Notes: generated by a model from the sequence alone, not told the origin. Positions 36,401-44,880 are shown, numbered from the stretch's first letter. The stretch: DNA of 64,000 nucleotides from Dastarcus helophoroides (GCA_028583605.1 CM053328.1:4471304-4535303), one strand, 5' to 3'. A program made the numbers and translations.

Positions 36401-38758
36401 CAGAAATTCCGCTTAGCGCTGGAGTTTCTTCCAAAATTTCTACCTTCTAGAATTTAAATTTTTAGAAATTTTGAATGTTTTCTTCTTTCTCTTCGAAATT
36501 TTCATGCTTATCTTAGAATCAGCTATTTTCTGAAAATAACCAATTTTTCTTCGGAATTTGTCCTGTTGTTTTCGAAATTTCGATATTTTTCCCGAAATTC
36601 CGATCTTTTTCCCGAAATTCCGATTTTTCAAGATTCATTTTTGTTTTTTAGATTTTTTCGTCGAAATTTCGACATTTGTGTCAAAAGCTGTTCTTTGTTC
36701 CAAATCGGGTCTTAGTGTGTTCACTAGTAAAGTTTTTTTTAGGTGATGTCCCTTCTTCAAAAGGGCAACAAAGCGCGCACAGTGGAACCAACAGCGGTCA
36801 ACAAAACATCGTCCCGAAGTCACGCACTCTTAAGCGTTACAGTCAGGACACACCATGCCCGTGGATAAAACGAATCATTTAAGAATGAAAATTAAGCAAG
36901 GTCGCCTGTTCATGATCGACCTGGCTGGATCAGAACGAGCAAATAAAACTAAAAACAGAGGAAAACGATTGCAAGAAGGGGGACACATCAACAGATCCCT
37001 CCTAGCCTTAGGTAACTGCATTAACGCACTTAGTGGAGGCGCCAGATATGTCAATTATAGGTACTCATTGTAAGTTAATATTAAAAACTCCATTTACTAA
37101 GATTACTTATTAATAGGGATTCCAAACTTACAAGACTGCTCAAGGAGGCTTTAAGCGGTAATTGCAGAACGGTGATGATAGCTCACGTCTCTCCCAGTGG
37201 GAATCAAAAAGATGAATCCAGAAATACTCTTACTTACGCAGACAGAGCGAATAATATCACCACTAAAATTGAACGCAACGTTCTAGATATGTCGTATCAC
37301 GTTACACAATACCACACGGTGATATCAGAACTCAGAGATGAGATCTCTAGGTTGCAGCAAAAGATGAAAGAAGAAAGACCTAGATCAGCCGATATCAACA
37401 GCATGAACGCAGAGGAAAGAAGCAAGGAAGTCAGAAGATTAAGAGAGCAAATAGTTGACACGTTTAAGAGTCAAATGAAGTTGAGGCGGAAACTTATGGA
37501 GATTGATTCGCATTTGCTTGGTCTCGGTATGGAGGCAGAAAGGACAACATTTAATAATATCCCACTGGGAATCTCGAAACAATAAGCTGTACAAAAATAG
37601 CATTAATGAATCTAGAGCGAGAACCCAACAGACCATAAGGTATGTCCTAGTTTCTTAAGAAATTATTCAGGATGACCACAGGTCTTCACATTATGTTTTA
37701 GGCGAAGGATGCTGAGTACAGCAGATGGTTTTAGATCAGCAGGTAATGACTTAGATGAAGTGGAAAGCATCGGAGATTTGGATTCAGAAGGAGATGCTGA
37801 GGTGCAACATGCTTGGGCAGAATTGGCCGATATTGAGCGCGAACAGGAAAGATGGTCAGAGTTGAGAACGCACATTGAACAGAAATTGGAAGTCTGTAGG
37901 CAAAGAGGAGTTGAGTTAGAGGATGTGAGTTTAATATGGTTTATCCTTTACAAATGGTTAAAGCTTTTAAAATCCTAATTTAATCAAAAATAGACTAATA
38001 TATTAATTTTAACAGCAATTACCTGCCCTACTGTCATCAGATGACGAAAGAGAAATTTTGGCGTTGATGTGTAAAGTGCACGAACTAGAAGCAGACAAAA
38101 TGGCTTTGCAGTCAGAAAGGCTCGTGAGGCAACATGAACTTAGAAGAAGAGACTTGGCAATATTGAGGTACGACAGGCAAAGACAATTGTGTGAAGAGAT
38201 AATTACTAGACAACGACAACTGATCGAAGGTACGTTCTGTATTGTGTTGACCACTTTGGAAAATTCCCTAAAAACAATTTGTTTCGCAGATGGTCGGCTA
38301 AAATTACCACCAGATCTTCAGGAACTTTACCAAATGTACCAGCAAGAAATTCACGCTGCGACATACACAGATTTACCGCCTACCTCTTCGGGAAGTTTGG
38401 ACAAACTTCCCCCAATTAGCAAAATGTAAATTTTCACTACCTACTTCTTACTTATAATTTCAATACCTTTATAAAAATGAAATTACTTTTTAGTTATAGT
38501 GATCCAATATTTCGAAGATCCCTCACAACCAGTGGTAGTGATGGTAGCGGACCATCCCCACCATCCACAGGCGACTCTGATGGGGAATTACCCAAAAACG
38601 AATCCAGCATAGATCGGGTTATGGGGCATCCTGTGGCACGACCTGGTCTTCCTTTGAGGTTGCCGCCGTTGCCCCCTTCACCGCCTATTTCCGGAAGCAA
38701 TTTAAGAAGATCCATCAGTGAAGATAGAGTTAGCATGAGTGGGGGAAACTTCTCGTGA
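2562..38758 (+). CDS. Kif19: Kinesin-8 family motor KIF19, 10 exons over 36 kb, 758 aa after two frame corrections
   Basis: Exons 2562-2708, 15922-16079, 21723-21867, 32049-32198, 36743-37060, 37117-37639, 37702-37924, 38016-38229, 38290-38425 and 38494-38758. Splice phases agree at every junction. After removing one surplus base in exon 5 and one in exon 6, the sum is 2277 nt (758 codons plus stop). The motor domain fills about residues 25-320: [10 protein letters not shown]-loop GATGAGKT (about 111-118), [16 protein letters not shown], switch [10 protein letters not shown] (about 220-228), switch II DLAGSER (about 259-265) and [17 protein letters not shown] charged coiled-coil region follows to about residue 600, then a Pro/Ser-rich tail. 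[17 protein letters not shown] is typical of KIF19. In mammals KIF19 is a plus-end microtubule depolymerase that limits cilium length. Vertebrate KIF19 is longer, so the tail is short here. Introns 1-4 hold arrays, inverted repeats and a nested gene. Confidence 0.92.
2885..3095. repeat. Dispersed palindromic element, copy 2
   Basis: Arms AAATACAAATCTTGTCCCCT and its complement bracket a core with GATAGCCAAGCTATC on the plus strand. On the minus strand this reads CCGAAGA, a GATAGC/GCTATC stem and GAAACGCG. One core base differs from the other copies (CC instead of CT). Confidence 0.7.
3096..6565. other. Kif19 intron 1, AT-rich degenerate TTTCGAC-type repeat and unassigned sequence
   Basis: From about 3650 to 5000 the sequence is dominated by irregular copies of TTTCGACTTT, AAATTTC and similar words, a decayed relative of the minisatellite seen further right. 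A roughly 70-bp segment beginning AAATGGCCC recurs at about 5450 and 5660. The rest (5000-6565) shows nothing I can name. Confidence 0.5.
6845..6855. repeat. 11-bp direct repeat at left edge of pyrimidine array
   Basis: TTTTTATTTAG. The identical 11-mer is at 10469-10479. The sister arm near 14782-14800 has one related copy (complement of GTTCGTTTTTTTTAGGTCC) and no array. It therefore behaves like a target-site duplication. Confidence 0.75.
6856..10468 (+). repeat. 3.6-kb homopyrimidine array, TTCTC then TCCTC
   Basis: The plus strand is almost pure C and T. Near-perfect TTCTC pentamers fill 6980-7180 and 10030-10120; from about 10125 to 10468 the unit switches to TCCTC. Between them is a scrambled pyrimidine region with recurring landmarks that contain purines (ATCTCTTGATTTCTCTTCTC, CAGATCTCTTC). 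Lacking purines it has no stop codons, which explains the long spurious ORFs on both strands. The pyrimidine strand is the sense strand of Kif19. Confidence 0.97.
10469..10479. repeat. 11-bp direct repeat at right edge of pyrimidine array
   Basis: TTTTTATTTAG, identical to 6845-6855. The following GTCCATATATTATTTA resumes the colinearity with the sister arm. Confidence 0.75.
11325..11540. repeat. Dispersed palindromic element, copy 3 (IR1 left arm)
   Basis: Arms TTGTCCCCTGAAACCAAG and its complement. The plus-strand core at about 11396-11440 reads CTGAAGA, T, GATAG, loop, CTGTC, GAAATGCGTTAG. The stem contains a U-G wobble compared with other copies. The inner edge of IR1 lies just to the right. 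Confidence 0.75.
11688..11693 (-). promoter_or_regulatory. Candidate ninjurin polyadenylation signal AATAAA
   Basis: The minus strand reads AATAAA 66 bp beyond the ninjurin stop codon, which supports a real transcription unit. Confidence 0.5.
11759..12142 (-). CDS. Ninjurin family membrane protein, intronless, nested in Kif19 intron 1
   Basis: A single uninterrupted ORF of 127 codons on the strand opposite to Kif19. It shows the ninjurin layout: a hydrophilic N-terminus (about 1-40), an amphipathic helix region [20 protein letters not shown] followed by SQLKYVLQ, a first membrane segment ([20 protein letters not shown]), a short loop with [17 protein letters not shown], and a second membrane segment ([18 protein letters not shown]). 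Ninjurins are small plasma-membrane proteins; vertebrate NINJ1 oligomerises to rupture the membrane during lytic cell death, and insect relatives act in adhesion and stress. Full length with no frame break. The lack of introns allows a retrocopy origin, but I see no poly(A) tract or flanking duplication. It sits between the two IR1 arms. Confidence 0.85.
   Translation of the reverse strand: MCPSEGKHDGNIVTELLEETLDLNAYTTKKTVTQGLVNVALLSANGSQLKYVLQAGDKCDVYIFMLCLLSASIVLQIVQSILTIILGTSLDVNDQKNHEQADNTNNVILCVNVLLMLTNIAIGCFRL
12510..12630. repeat. Dispersed palindromic element, copy 4 (half copy)
   Basis: Only one arm and the core are present: AAATACAAATCTTGTCATCT, then GCTCTAACGCGTTTCGATAG and the complement of CTCTCTGAAGATGATAGC. 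The second arm is replaced by unrelated sequence after GAGAGATAC. Confidence 0.7.
12625..12680 (+). other. tRNA-like patch, possible SINE remnant
   Basis: GAGTTAGCTGATGGGTCGCG is followed by GGTTCAAAC. The two halves resemble a tRNA A box and B box, but they are only about 10 bp apart and no cloverleaf can be drawn. At best it is a deleted tRNA-derived SINE head. Confidence 0.25.
13625..13900. repeat. Dispersed palindromic element, copy 5 (longest, symmetrical)
   Basis: Both ends carry the outer segment GGTGGAACGGACTGGTCC (right end complement with two changes). The core at about 13753-13800 has CTGAAGA, T, GATAGC-TTG-GCTATC, GAAA, then TGCATTAGAGCAAT, which pairs with the upstream TTGCTCTAA. 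It is the copy shared with the IR1 left arm. Confidence 0.8.
14408..14446 (+). repeat. TAC trinucleotide microsatellite, about 13 units
   Basis: Uninterrupted TAC repeats. The matching place in the IR1 left arm (about 10810-10835) has only a few scattered GTA/TAC triplets, so the expansion followed the duplication. Confidence 0.95.
14951..15008 (+). repeat. 10-bp tandem repeat TGACCAGTGT, six units
   Basis: Six adjacent units with one or two base differences in the first and last. The left arm has a single related sequence (near 6697), so this array also grew after the inverted duplication. Confidence 0.95.
15126..15921. other. End of Kif19 intron 1, unassigned AT-rich DNA
   Basis: I see no repeat family, ORF or RNA gene here. 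It ends in the acceptor of exon 2. Confidence 0.5.
15922..16079 (+). CDS. Kif19: Kif19 exon 2
   Basis: The acceptor TTTTCAG ends at 15921 and the donor GTAAGT starts at 16080. The exon encodes [20 protein letters not shown] and [19 protein letters not shown], which is the kinesin segment just before the P-loop. It is too short to stand out as an ORF and was found by matching the family between exons 1 and 3. Confidence 0.85.
16195..16655 (+). repeat. TTCTC pentanucleotide array, Kif19 intron 2, first
   Basis: About 90 near-perfect TTCTC units with a short TCCTC patch at about 16420-16436. The sense strand of Kif19 is again the pyrimidine strand. It begins about 115 bp after the exon 2 donor. 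Confidence 0.98.
16965..17745 (+). repeat. TTCTC pentanucleotide array, Kif19 intron 2, second
   Basis: A pure TTCTC core at about 17102-17546 with one CTCTCTCT slip near 17403, flanked on both sides by degenerate pyrimidine sequence (16965-17100 and 17547-17745). It is separated from the first array by about 310 bp of ordinary sequence. Confidence 0.97.
17746..21722. other. Rest of Kif19 intron 2
   Basis: It contains an AC microsatellite, decayed TTTCGACTTT-type repeat at about 18700-19860 and 20230-20760, and a roughly 100-bp direct repeat (about 19560-19780, word GGAACTCAAAATTTCCAATC twice). No gene is supported. Confidence 0.5.
18645..18674 (+). repeat. AC dinucleotide microsatellite
   Basis: About 14 uninterrupted AC units in Kif19 intron 2. 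Confidence 0.95.
21723..21867 (+). CDS. Kif19: Kif19 exon 3 (P-loop)
   Basis: It encodes [20 protein letters not shown] and [16 protein letters not shown]. The P-loop GATGAGKT is intact. The acceptor is CCTAG at 21718-21722 and the donor GTAAGT is at 21868. Its first base completes the Gly codon split with exon 2. Confidence 0.93.
21935..24890. repeat. 20-bp minisatellite, unit TTTTTTCTCGAAATTTCGAC, plus orientation
   Basis: More than 100 variable copies in Kif19 intron 3. The unit alternates a T tract and AAATTT, with centres ten bases apart, and contains the palindrome TCGAAATTTCGA. Unit length varies because T tracts expand and contract. It is interrupted by a 3' LINE-like fragment at 24428-24716 and grades into the IR2 left arm. 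Confidence 0.93.
24428..24716 (-). mobile_element. Truncated LINE-like 3' end with TAAA tail
   Basis: On the minus strand the segment ends TTGGAACGAGTAAATAAATA followed by repeated TAAA units and an A run, the usual look of a 5'-truncated LINE insertion. It interrupts the minisatellite array, which continues on both sides. No reverse transcriptase sequence remains. Confidence 0.5.
24905..25015. repeat. Core element embedded in minisatellite, copy 1
   Basis: A roughly 100-bp conserved core runs from TTGAACGCACC to GCAACTGTCATCTGCCTAA, flanked on both sides by minisatellite in opposite orientations. Related cores are at 25535-25670, 29805-29940, 30475-30580, 52305-52395 and 52525-52610. Confidence 0.75.
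25535..25670. repeat. Core element embedded in minisatellite, copy 2
   Basis: The same core as at 24905 with an extra internal segment (TATATTCTTATATTATAAGG). It is the inverted partner of 29805-29940. Confidence 0.7.
26195..26305. repeat. Dispersed palindromic element, copy 6 (core deleted)
   Basis: Outer GGAACGGACTGGTCC and arm AAATACAAATCTTGTCCCCT are followed almost directly by the complementary arm. The ribozyme-like core is gone. The copy belongs to IR2 block A. Confidence 0.75.
26348..26468. mobile_element. Small foldback element, GTGTCAACTATCCT ends
   Basis: About 121 bp with inverted ends of about 45 bp: GTGTCAACTATCCTGAGAGA on the left and the complement of CTCAGGATAGTTGACAC on the right. 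Its IR2 counterpart is at 28816-28935. Confidence 0.65.
26804..27090. repeat. Block B of IR2 (inverted partner of 31690-31985)
   Basis: It starts TTTTGAACGCAATTTGACCA and ends near GTATTTGTTCAAATGTTAG. The complement lies next to Kif19 exon 4, separated from block A' by minisatellite, so blocks A and B are in different order in the two halves. Confidence 0.8.
27091..28423. other. IR2 spacer, about 1.33 kb, unassigned
   Basis: Single-copy-looking intron sequence. Short ORFs on the minus strand (27845-28106) resemble nothing I know and have no supporting features. Confidence 0.5.
28816..28935. mobile_element. Small foldback element, IR2 partner copy
   Basis: Inverted partner of 26348-26468, with ends GTGTCAACTATCCTGAGAGA and AAGATAGTTGACAC. 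Confidence 0.6.
28980..29090. repeat. Dispersed palindromic element, copy 7 (core deleted)
   Basis: Arms AAATACAAATCTTGTCCCCT and complement joined through CAAAAAAGG. IR2 partner of copy 6. Confidence 0.75.
29365..29377. repeat. Left 13-bp target-site duplication
   Basis: ATATTTATTTTTT, repeated at 29541-29553. The empty site in the IR2 left arm (complement around 25900-25915) has the sequence once. Confidence 0.85.
29378..29540 (+). mobile_element. Dispersed palindromic element, copy 8: recent insertion with ribozyme-like core
   Basis: 163 bp, from TGATGCAATGGACTGGTCC to GTTCTGTGTTTCA, flanked by exact 13-bp duplications and absent from the IR2 left arm. The core at about 29443-29480 is CTGAAGA, T, GACAGC-TTG-GCTGTC, GAAACGCG. 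Compared with other copies the stem has changed on both strands (GATAGC/GCTATC to GACAGC/GCTGTC), keeping the pairing. Confidence 0.85.
29541..29553. repeat. Right 13-bp target-site duplication
   Basis: ATATTTATTTTTT, identical to 29365-29377. Confidence 0.85.
29640..31689. repeat. 20-bp minisatellite, reverse orientation
   Basis: Units of the type GTCGAAATTTCGAGAAAAAA, the complement of the array at 21935-24890. Core elements are embedded at 29805-29940 and 30475-30580. It ends against block B'. Confidence 0.92.
31690..31985. repeat. Block B' of IR2
   Basis: Reverse complement of 26804-27090, with AACTCCCCAAAAAATATCGG near its left end and GGTCAAATTGCGTTCAAAAC at its right end. An ORF here (31801-32067) is not conserved in the partner block. 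Confidence 0.8.
32049..32198 (+). CDS. Kif19: Kif19 exon 4
   Basis: 150 nt, phase 0 at both ends. It encodes [19 protein letters not shown] and [18 protein letters not shown], the segment most diagnostic for KIF19. The donor is GTACAC at 32199. It lies 63 bp downstream of inverted-repeat block B'. Confidence 0.93.
32500..36720 (+). repeat. Tandem array of roughly 645-bp higher-order units, Kif19 intron 4
   Basis: A landmark CTATTCTC followed by (A/G)AATTTGACTAC recurs at 33594, 34241, 34883, 35521 and 36176 (spacings 647, 642, 638, 655). Within each unit the T-rich minisatellite words are arranged in the same order. Units three apart look more alike than neighbours (for example 33771-34090 and 35700-36020). 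Confidence 0.85.
36743..38758 (+). CDS. Kif19: Kif19 exons 5-10, compact 3' half
   Basis: Six exons separated by introns of 56, 62, 91, 60 and 68 bp. Exons 5 and 6 complete the motor (switch I, switch [38 protein letters not shown]) and start the coiled coil ([20 protein letters not shown]). Exons 7-9 carry the acidic coiled-coil stalk ([19 protein letters not shown] near its end). Exon 10 encodes a Ser/Pro-rich tail ending MSGGNFS. Frame shifts occur near 36855-36862 and 37541-37544. Confidence 0.88.
36855..36862 (+). other. Kif19: Frame break in Kif19 exon 5 (one surplus base)
   Basis: Switch I is read in the exon's opening frame up to VTVRTHHA. From about 36859 the conserved motor continues one frame later ([19 protein letters not shown]). 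The exon is 318 nt where splice phases require 3n+2. One surplus base in the GCCCGTGG stretch explains both. Confidence 0.85.
37541..37544 (+). other. Kif19: Frame break in Kif19 exon 6 (one surplus base)
   Basis: The frame encoding [11 protein letters not shown] reaches a stop at 37583-37585. One frame later the sequence continues [12 protein letters not shown] to the donor at 37640, and this resembles other KIF19 proteins in that place. The exon is 523 nt where the phases require a multiple of three. Confidence 0.8.
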
Positions 38759-40254
38759 ACGCATCTTTAAAGTGCACAATCTTGAATTTTGTCGTTGATT
38801 AGGATTTTAATACGAGATAGTTGTCCAAGGGGGAAAAAAATGACAATCTACTTCGAAAGAATTATTTTGTATTTGTTCTCATCGTTTTCTTCAACTATAA
38901 GCAACTGAAATAAGCTTGCAATGTATTCTCATCAATTCGTTCTACAGAGAAAGCAATAAGATTTACCTTGTGTTAAACTCTTTAAAAGCAAACGCATGTA
39001 TAAAAAAAATTGTAAACGTATTCTGTAACATATTATTTTCCAAAATAAAATAATTTGTCAAACTAGGTTGCTTCTTGTGTTTTGGATTAAATATTTTCAC
39101 TCAAAACTCTTTTGCGATGAAATTTGAACCTAATGCCATGAAATAAAATCTAAATTTTTGTTTGAAATATTCTCGACAAAAACATCCAAATTTCGATATT
39201 AATTAAGTATAACATTTTAAATTTAAATTTTAAATTCAAAACTTCAAAATTTTTTATGCCATTAAATTTAAATTCTTAAACTGAAGCTGCCTTTCTATAA
39301 ATTTTTATCCGCAATATTTCTAGAAGACTGGATTTTTCAACTCTAAACCAGAAATTTGGGGTTTCACCCTTTAATTTAGAATTTAGAATGGAATTTAATT
39401 TTGCTCTACTTTTTATTTATATTTTTTTACGGATAGTCAACATTCTTGCAAGATTTCTTAATTAAAACACTGTTTTAAAAATAGTGACCCCTAATTTCCA
39501 ATTTAGAAGTAGATATTTTACTTTTTCTATTATAATTATAATGAGTGTTCCTGTAGTTTCAAAGCAACATCTAGTGCGAAAATGTGTATTATATGGGAAT
39601 TAAATTTCACCATAATTGTTTTTTAATTATTAGAATGAGATCGCGTATATTTGCAACCATCTTTTCAGTATAATTCTCGGGTAAATGGCATTTTTGCTTA
39701 ATATACGGGTAGAATAAGCGATTACATCCAAATTTATGAAAAACAAGCTTCAAAATGGCCTCCACAATTATTTTTCCTTCATAGCGACGCTTCTATTCAT
39801 TCCATTCGTTTGTCAATCGATGGTTTCAATATTGTACCAATCTGTTGCGTTATTGTATAAGTTATTTAAAAATCCCTATAAAGCATCAAAAAATAACAAA
39901 AATCTGCATGAAGGTGCGCAATATTACTTATTATTTAACTAATTTTTATATTTTTTTCATCCCATGGCTGGTTAAATTTACTGCCTTCGACTAAAATTCT
40001 TAAGTTGGCAGCAGCTTAATGTCAAAATTGTCAACTTGACATTTGCGAATTATTACTTATTTAAAATGAACAAGTATATCAATAAATAAATTACATCGAA
40101 ATATACAAAAATAAATATTCAACTAAATATAGACTGACGCTCATGTAAACCATTAACACAATATTGACGAAACTGCATAGCGACGCAGTATACTTAAAGA
40201 TGGGTTAATTGAAAAAAAAATTACATATTCTTGAAATATGTTTACTTGGCCAAA
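38759..40254. other. Intergenic spacer between Kif19 and the sulfotransferase gene
   Basis: 3' untranslated region of Kif19 to about 39060, then AT-rich sequence. A short ORF at 39736-39942 has a hydrophobic stretch but no recognisable family and no support. I see no other gene. Confidence 0.5.
39044..39049 (+). promoter_or_regulatory. Candidate Kif19 polyadenylation signal AATAAA
   Basis: AATAAA lies about 290 bp after the Kif19 stop at 38758, in sequence without coding potential. It is the first good hexamer downstream. Confidence 0.5.
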
Positions 40255-41420
<1,166 letters not shown>

Positions 41421-41682
41421 CTTGATGTACCTTTTAAAATTAAAAATAAGCAATCTAGTCTTTTATTGTTGATTTTTTTGTTATATACAAGTTATTAATT
41501 TTTTTTATAATTAAAGTTGACTATGGCCAATGTACTTGCCAAAGCCAAAGTTTTGATGTATTAGTCGAATCGCTGCTCAAAGTAATTATAGCTGTAAGTG
41601 TTAAAATGTTAATTTTTCCTTCAATACTCGTTAAGAATCTTGATATTGCACTATATGGATTTTTTTATATAATTTATAAGAT

Positions 41683-41699
41683 TTTTTAAAGCATTTTAT
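41683..41699. repeat. Left 17-bp target-site duplication
   Basis: TTTTTAAAGCATTTTAT, repeated exactly at 41844-41860. Confidence 0.9.
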
Positions 41700-41843
41700 G
41701 TTTGGTGGAATGGACTGGTTCTAGGTAATCTTCAAAAATTAAAATACAGAACTTATCCCCTGAAACCAAGAAAGATTAAAAAACACACCTTTGTTGCGTT
41801 TTTTAATGTTTCTTGGTTTCAGGGGACAAGTTTTGTATTTCAA
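41700..41843 (+). mobile_element. Dispersed palindromic element, copy 9, flanked by 17-bp duplications
   Basis: 144 bp from GTTTGGTGGAATGGACTGG to the 3' end TTTTGTATTTCAA. Same 5' segment, arms and 3' end as copy 8, but the ribozyme-like core is replaced by a short CACACCTTTGTTGCG joint. The exact 17-bp duplication and the matching asymmetric ends show a defined mobile unit. Confidence 0.88.
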
Positions 41844-41860
41844 TTTTTAAAGCATTTTAT
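41844..41860. repeat. Right 17-bp target-site duplication
   Basis: TTTTTAAAGCATTTTAT, identical to 41683-41699. Confidence 0.9.
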
Positions 41861-42956
41861 ATCTAAGTTGGAAGCTCGATTTGTTCTATACCAAAAATAA
41901 ATTATCTGTTCGTACTTAAACAAAAGAAAATCTCAGTTATGGTAACTAGTGCCTAGTATTTTTAGACCCATGTACCTATAGGTTAAGTCAGTATTTACGT
42001 TTTTACCAAATACAATACCAAATATTAAGTTAATTTTGTTTCTTTTTTTCGAAAAACCTTCTATTGCTGCATTTTTCTTACATTTTATACGCATGTATGT
42101 ATAAATTAGTTACTGATTTTTCGTTTAGGTCCTATACAATGTTCAAGATTTCCTTTTTTATCTATATTTGTGGTTTACGGTTTTAATACTTATAATTAAA
42201 GCAATAATTAGAATCATGGGAGAATTAGTGTAAAAATTTTAGTTGTGTTTATTTCTTGTGCGTTTAAAGCTACCAACTTATATTTGGATCTTCATTTAAA
42301 AATTCGAGAATATTTTTGTTTCAAGTTTTGTTAATTTTCTTCAGTTTAAACTCAAAACATACCTTTTAATATTTGGCGTTCACATTTTGAAATAGTGGAA
42401 TTTTAAAAATCTAAATTATCAAAAAACTCGAAATTTTCAAATATAGCGTAAAATTTTCAATAGTGGTAATTTTTAAGGAGTTTAAAAATTCCACACCTTA
42501 GCAAAGTCAAACTCGAGAAAGTCAATATTTTGAAAAAGAAAAGGTCGAAATGTGGTTACATATTCTCAGAATAACTAAAAATTATGGAAAAACGTCGAAG
42601 ATAGTAGAATCATGGAAAAAGTTGAAGTGAAATTTTCAAAAAGTCGAAACTTTCAGGTTAAAATTTTCAAAAATAATTAGTTTTCAAAAAAATTTCGAAT
42701 TTTTCAAGCGAAATTTCGAGTTTTCGGTTTTCAGGTTTCGAATTTTGAAAGTCAAAGTTAAATTTACAAAAATTTTGAAAGTCAAAGTTAAATTTACAAA
42801 AAGTTTTAAATTTTCAAGAAACAGTCAAAGCCGAATTTACAAAAGAGAAAGTATTATCTGCAGATTATCTTTAAGCTTTTTTATTTTAGAAAAAAACTAA
42901 GAATATCTTTTTATTAATGCTTTCATCATTTATTAAATAAAATAACAAATAATGTA

Positions 42957-44880
42957 TTACAGTTTATTCACCTGTTTTTTTATACATTCAAAATCATACA
43001 AAAATGGCAAGACAACATTTGAAAACCTGTAGAAACTAACATTATTATCATTACATAAAGCAAACACATTTGGAACTCCTTCAAAATTCCCTAAATTGCA
43101 AAAATCGTAAGTGTCACTGAAAATAATTAAGCGTTAAAAAGAAATGATGATAAATGATTTCCCATACCTAATGTATAAATTAAAATCAGCCTTAATCTTA
43201 CTGGAATTTTTGGGTAAAAATACAAAATAATGTGGAATCATTATTTGTTCTTCCTCGCGTTGCTTTGGCGCTCTTTTTCTTAATTCATCGAATATTTTAA
43301 TGAAATCAGATTCATCTATCTTCATTTTCTTAGACTTAGTCGTCACCTGTGTCATCTTTTTTTCTTTTTAAACAATCTGGTGGCACTTGAGGGTTTATAT
43401 CACCTAGAACTTTTTCCTCAACTTTATGTCGCCCTTTTTTTCTGCTTACTCGATAACCAAGTAAAACTAATTCTCGATACACTTTGTACTGATTTAAACC
43501 AAGTGGAATATGTTTCAGAAATATATCGTAAGCTTCTTGGATGCTCAGAGGTGCATTATTATAATCAACTTCGAGTTTATTCTAAAATAACAGAACTGAG
43601 GAATCTGTCAACATCAGGAAAAATATTACCAATTCTATAAGATACAAAGCTTCCTCTGGCATTAAATATTTCCCAGTTTTATCCTGATATCCCATGTTGC
43701 CGATTAATGGACCCACAGCTTTAGTAATTTTTATCAGGTCTTGCGTATTCAGTAAAGTGCCTTTTGCTCGTGAACATCTAGTTAAATAACAAAAGTTTAA
43801 ACCTCAATTAGTACTAAACAAAATTTAATTTTCGTTCCCCGCATGCAAATGAAATAAAAAAACCATTTTTTCCTCTTGAAAATCCATATAATGTAGACAT
43901 CTCGCAAAATACATCTTTTATAATAAAAATTTACCAATTTTTCAAGATTTTTTTGCAGTCGGTAAATTAAAAAATAATGTATTCCTTTCATTCAGATTAT
44001 ACATTAGAGAGGCTCTTTGGATAGGTACAGGTAAATAAAGAATTGGTGCAAAAAAATACGTAATGCCAAAAGATATAGCATTCATAAAAAAATTCTTCTA
44101 ACAAAATTTCAGGCATTAGGAGTCACACATGGACAAGGTGTAAACAAAATTCTCAGGGTCTAGGCTTAGTTAGCTAGAAAAAGTGATTTTTTTTCAAAGT
44201 ATGGTACAAGTTTAAACATTTAATAAAAATGGTGTCGACCTGGTCGGCTTACACTTAAATCTATCAGGAACGATATAAAATTGTCACCTTGGTCTACTGT
44301 CACCTTAAATATTCCCGAATGCATGCAAATTTCCTAGAAAACTTCGAATTTTACTCATCTCTAAATGATGCTTTTCGACCATACTGGGTTTAATTGTGTT
44401 CCGAGTGCATTCAACAGCTTCATCAGTTAAAAATATATAAATATAATACATCTGTGTTATAAATTATAAATAACGGCATGAGGCGAAAGGAATTAATAAA
44501 ATAATGTCACGTTAAAAATTACTGACAAAAAAAAAGTACAATATTAATAACTTCGAACCTAGTCACATATATTGCAAATTTTTAAACAAAAATGTAGTAA
44601 ATAGATACCTTCTTTCCACACGACTGTGCCTTAAAACACGTTCTATTGAGGACGCGTATTTATTCATACCTAAAAGTTCATCTTCTTCAGAGGCTTTTAG
44701 AAAATGTTTTGCTGGAGGAAATTCAATCTTAACATGAGCAATCGAGTAGTCCTCAACATATTTAACAGCCCTAAAATATACGTAAATATTATAGGTTTAT
44801 TCTCATATCGTTTTATCGAAATCATAGTTCAGTACTTACAAATTTCCATTAATATTGCCTTCTTGCATATTTACAAACAT
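42957..44880 (-). CDS. Tsen54: tRNA-splicing endonuclease subunit TSEN54, 5 exons, 307 aa after one frame correction
   Basis: Exons in transcript order: 44880-44840, 44770-44609, 43777-43630, 43581-43168 and 43116-42957. Removing one surplus base gives 924 nt (307 codons plus stop), with all phases consistent. TSEN54 is a structural subunit of the nuclear complex that cuts introns from pre-tRNAs; it pairs with the catalytic subunit TSEN2. The N-terminal domain shows YASSIERVLRHSRVERR, then GYQDKTGKYLMPEEALYLIE and PLSIQEAYDIF, QYKVYRELVLLGYRVSR, which are the family hallmarks. A Lys-rich linker follows, and the C-terminus has GVPNVFALCNDNNVSFYRF, the nuclease-like fold end. The ATG lies in MFVNMQEGNINGNL. 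Convergent with the sulfotransferase gene. Confidence 0.87.
43356..43371 (-). other. Tsen54: Frame break in TSEN54 exon 4 (one surplus base in an A run)
   Basis: PPDCLKRKK is followed one frame later by MTQVTTKSKKMKIDES. The break lies in an A-rich run (minus strand AAAAAGAAAAAAAG). Exon length 414 becomes the required 413 when one base is dropped. Confidence 0.85.

Larger units (their letters stand above)
41421..42956. other. Intergenic spacer with palindromic element and decayed repeat
   Basis: It holds palindromic element copy 9 (41700-41843) and, at about 42340-42860, degenerate AAAATTTTC / GTCGAAA-type repeat. No gene is seen. Confidence 0.5.

Noticed and set aside
33014..36882. Repeated Phe-rich ORFs in intron 4
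   Set aside because: The same repeat unit translated several times; it follows the tandem array and not a gene.
39736..39942. 68-codon ORF with a hydrophobic stretch
   Set aside because: No recognisable family, no splice or promoter support, and AT-rich surroundings give such ORFs by chance.
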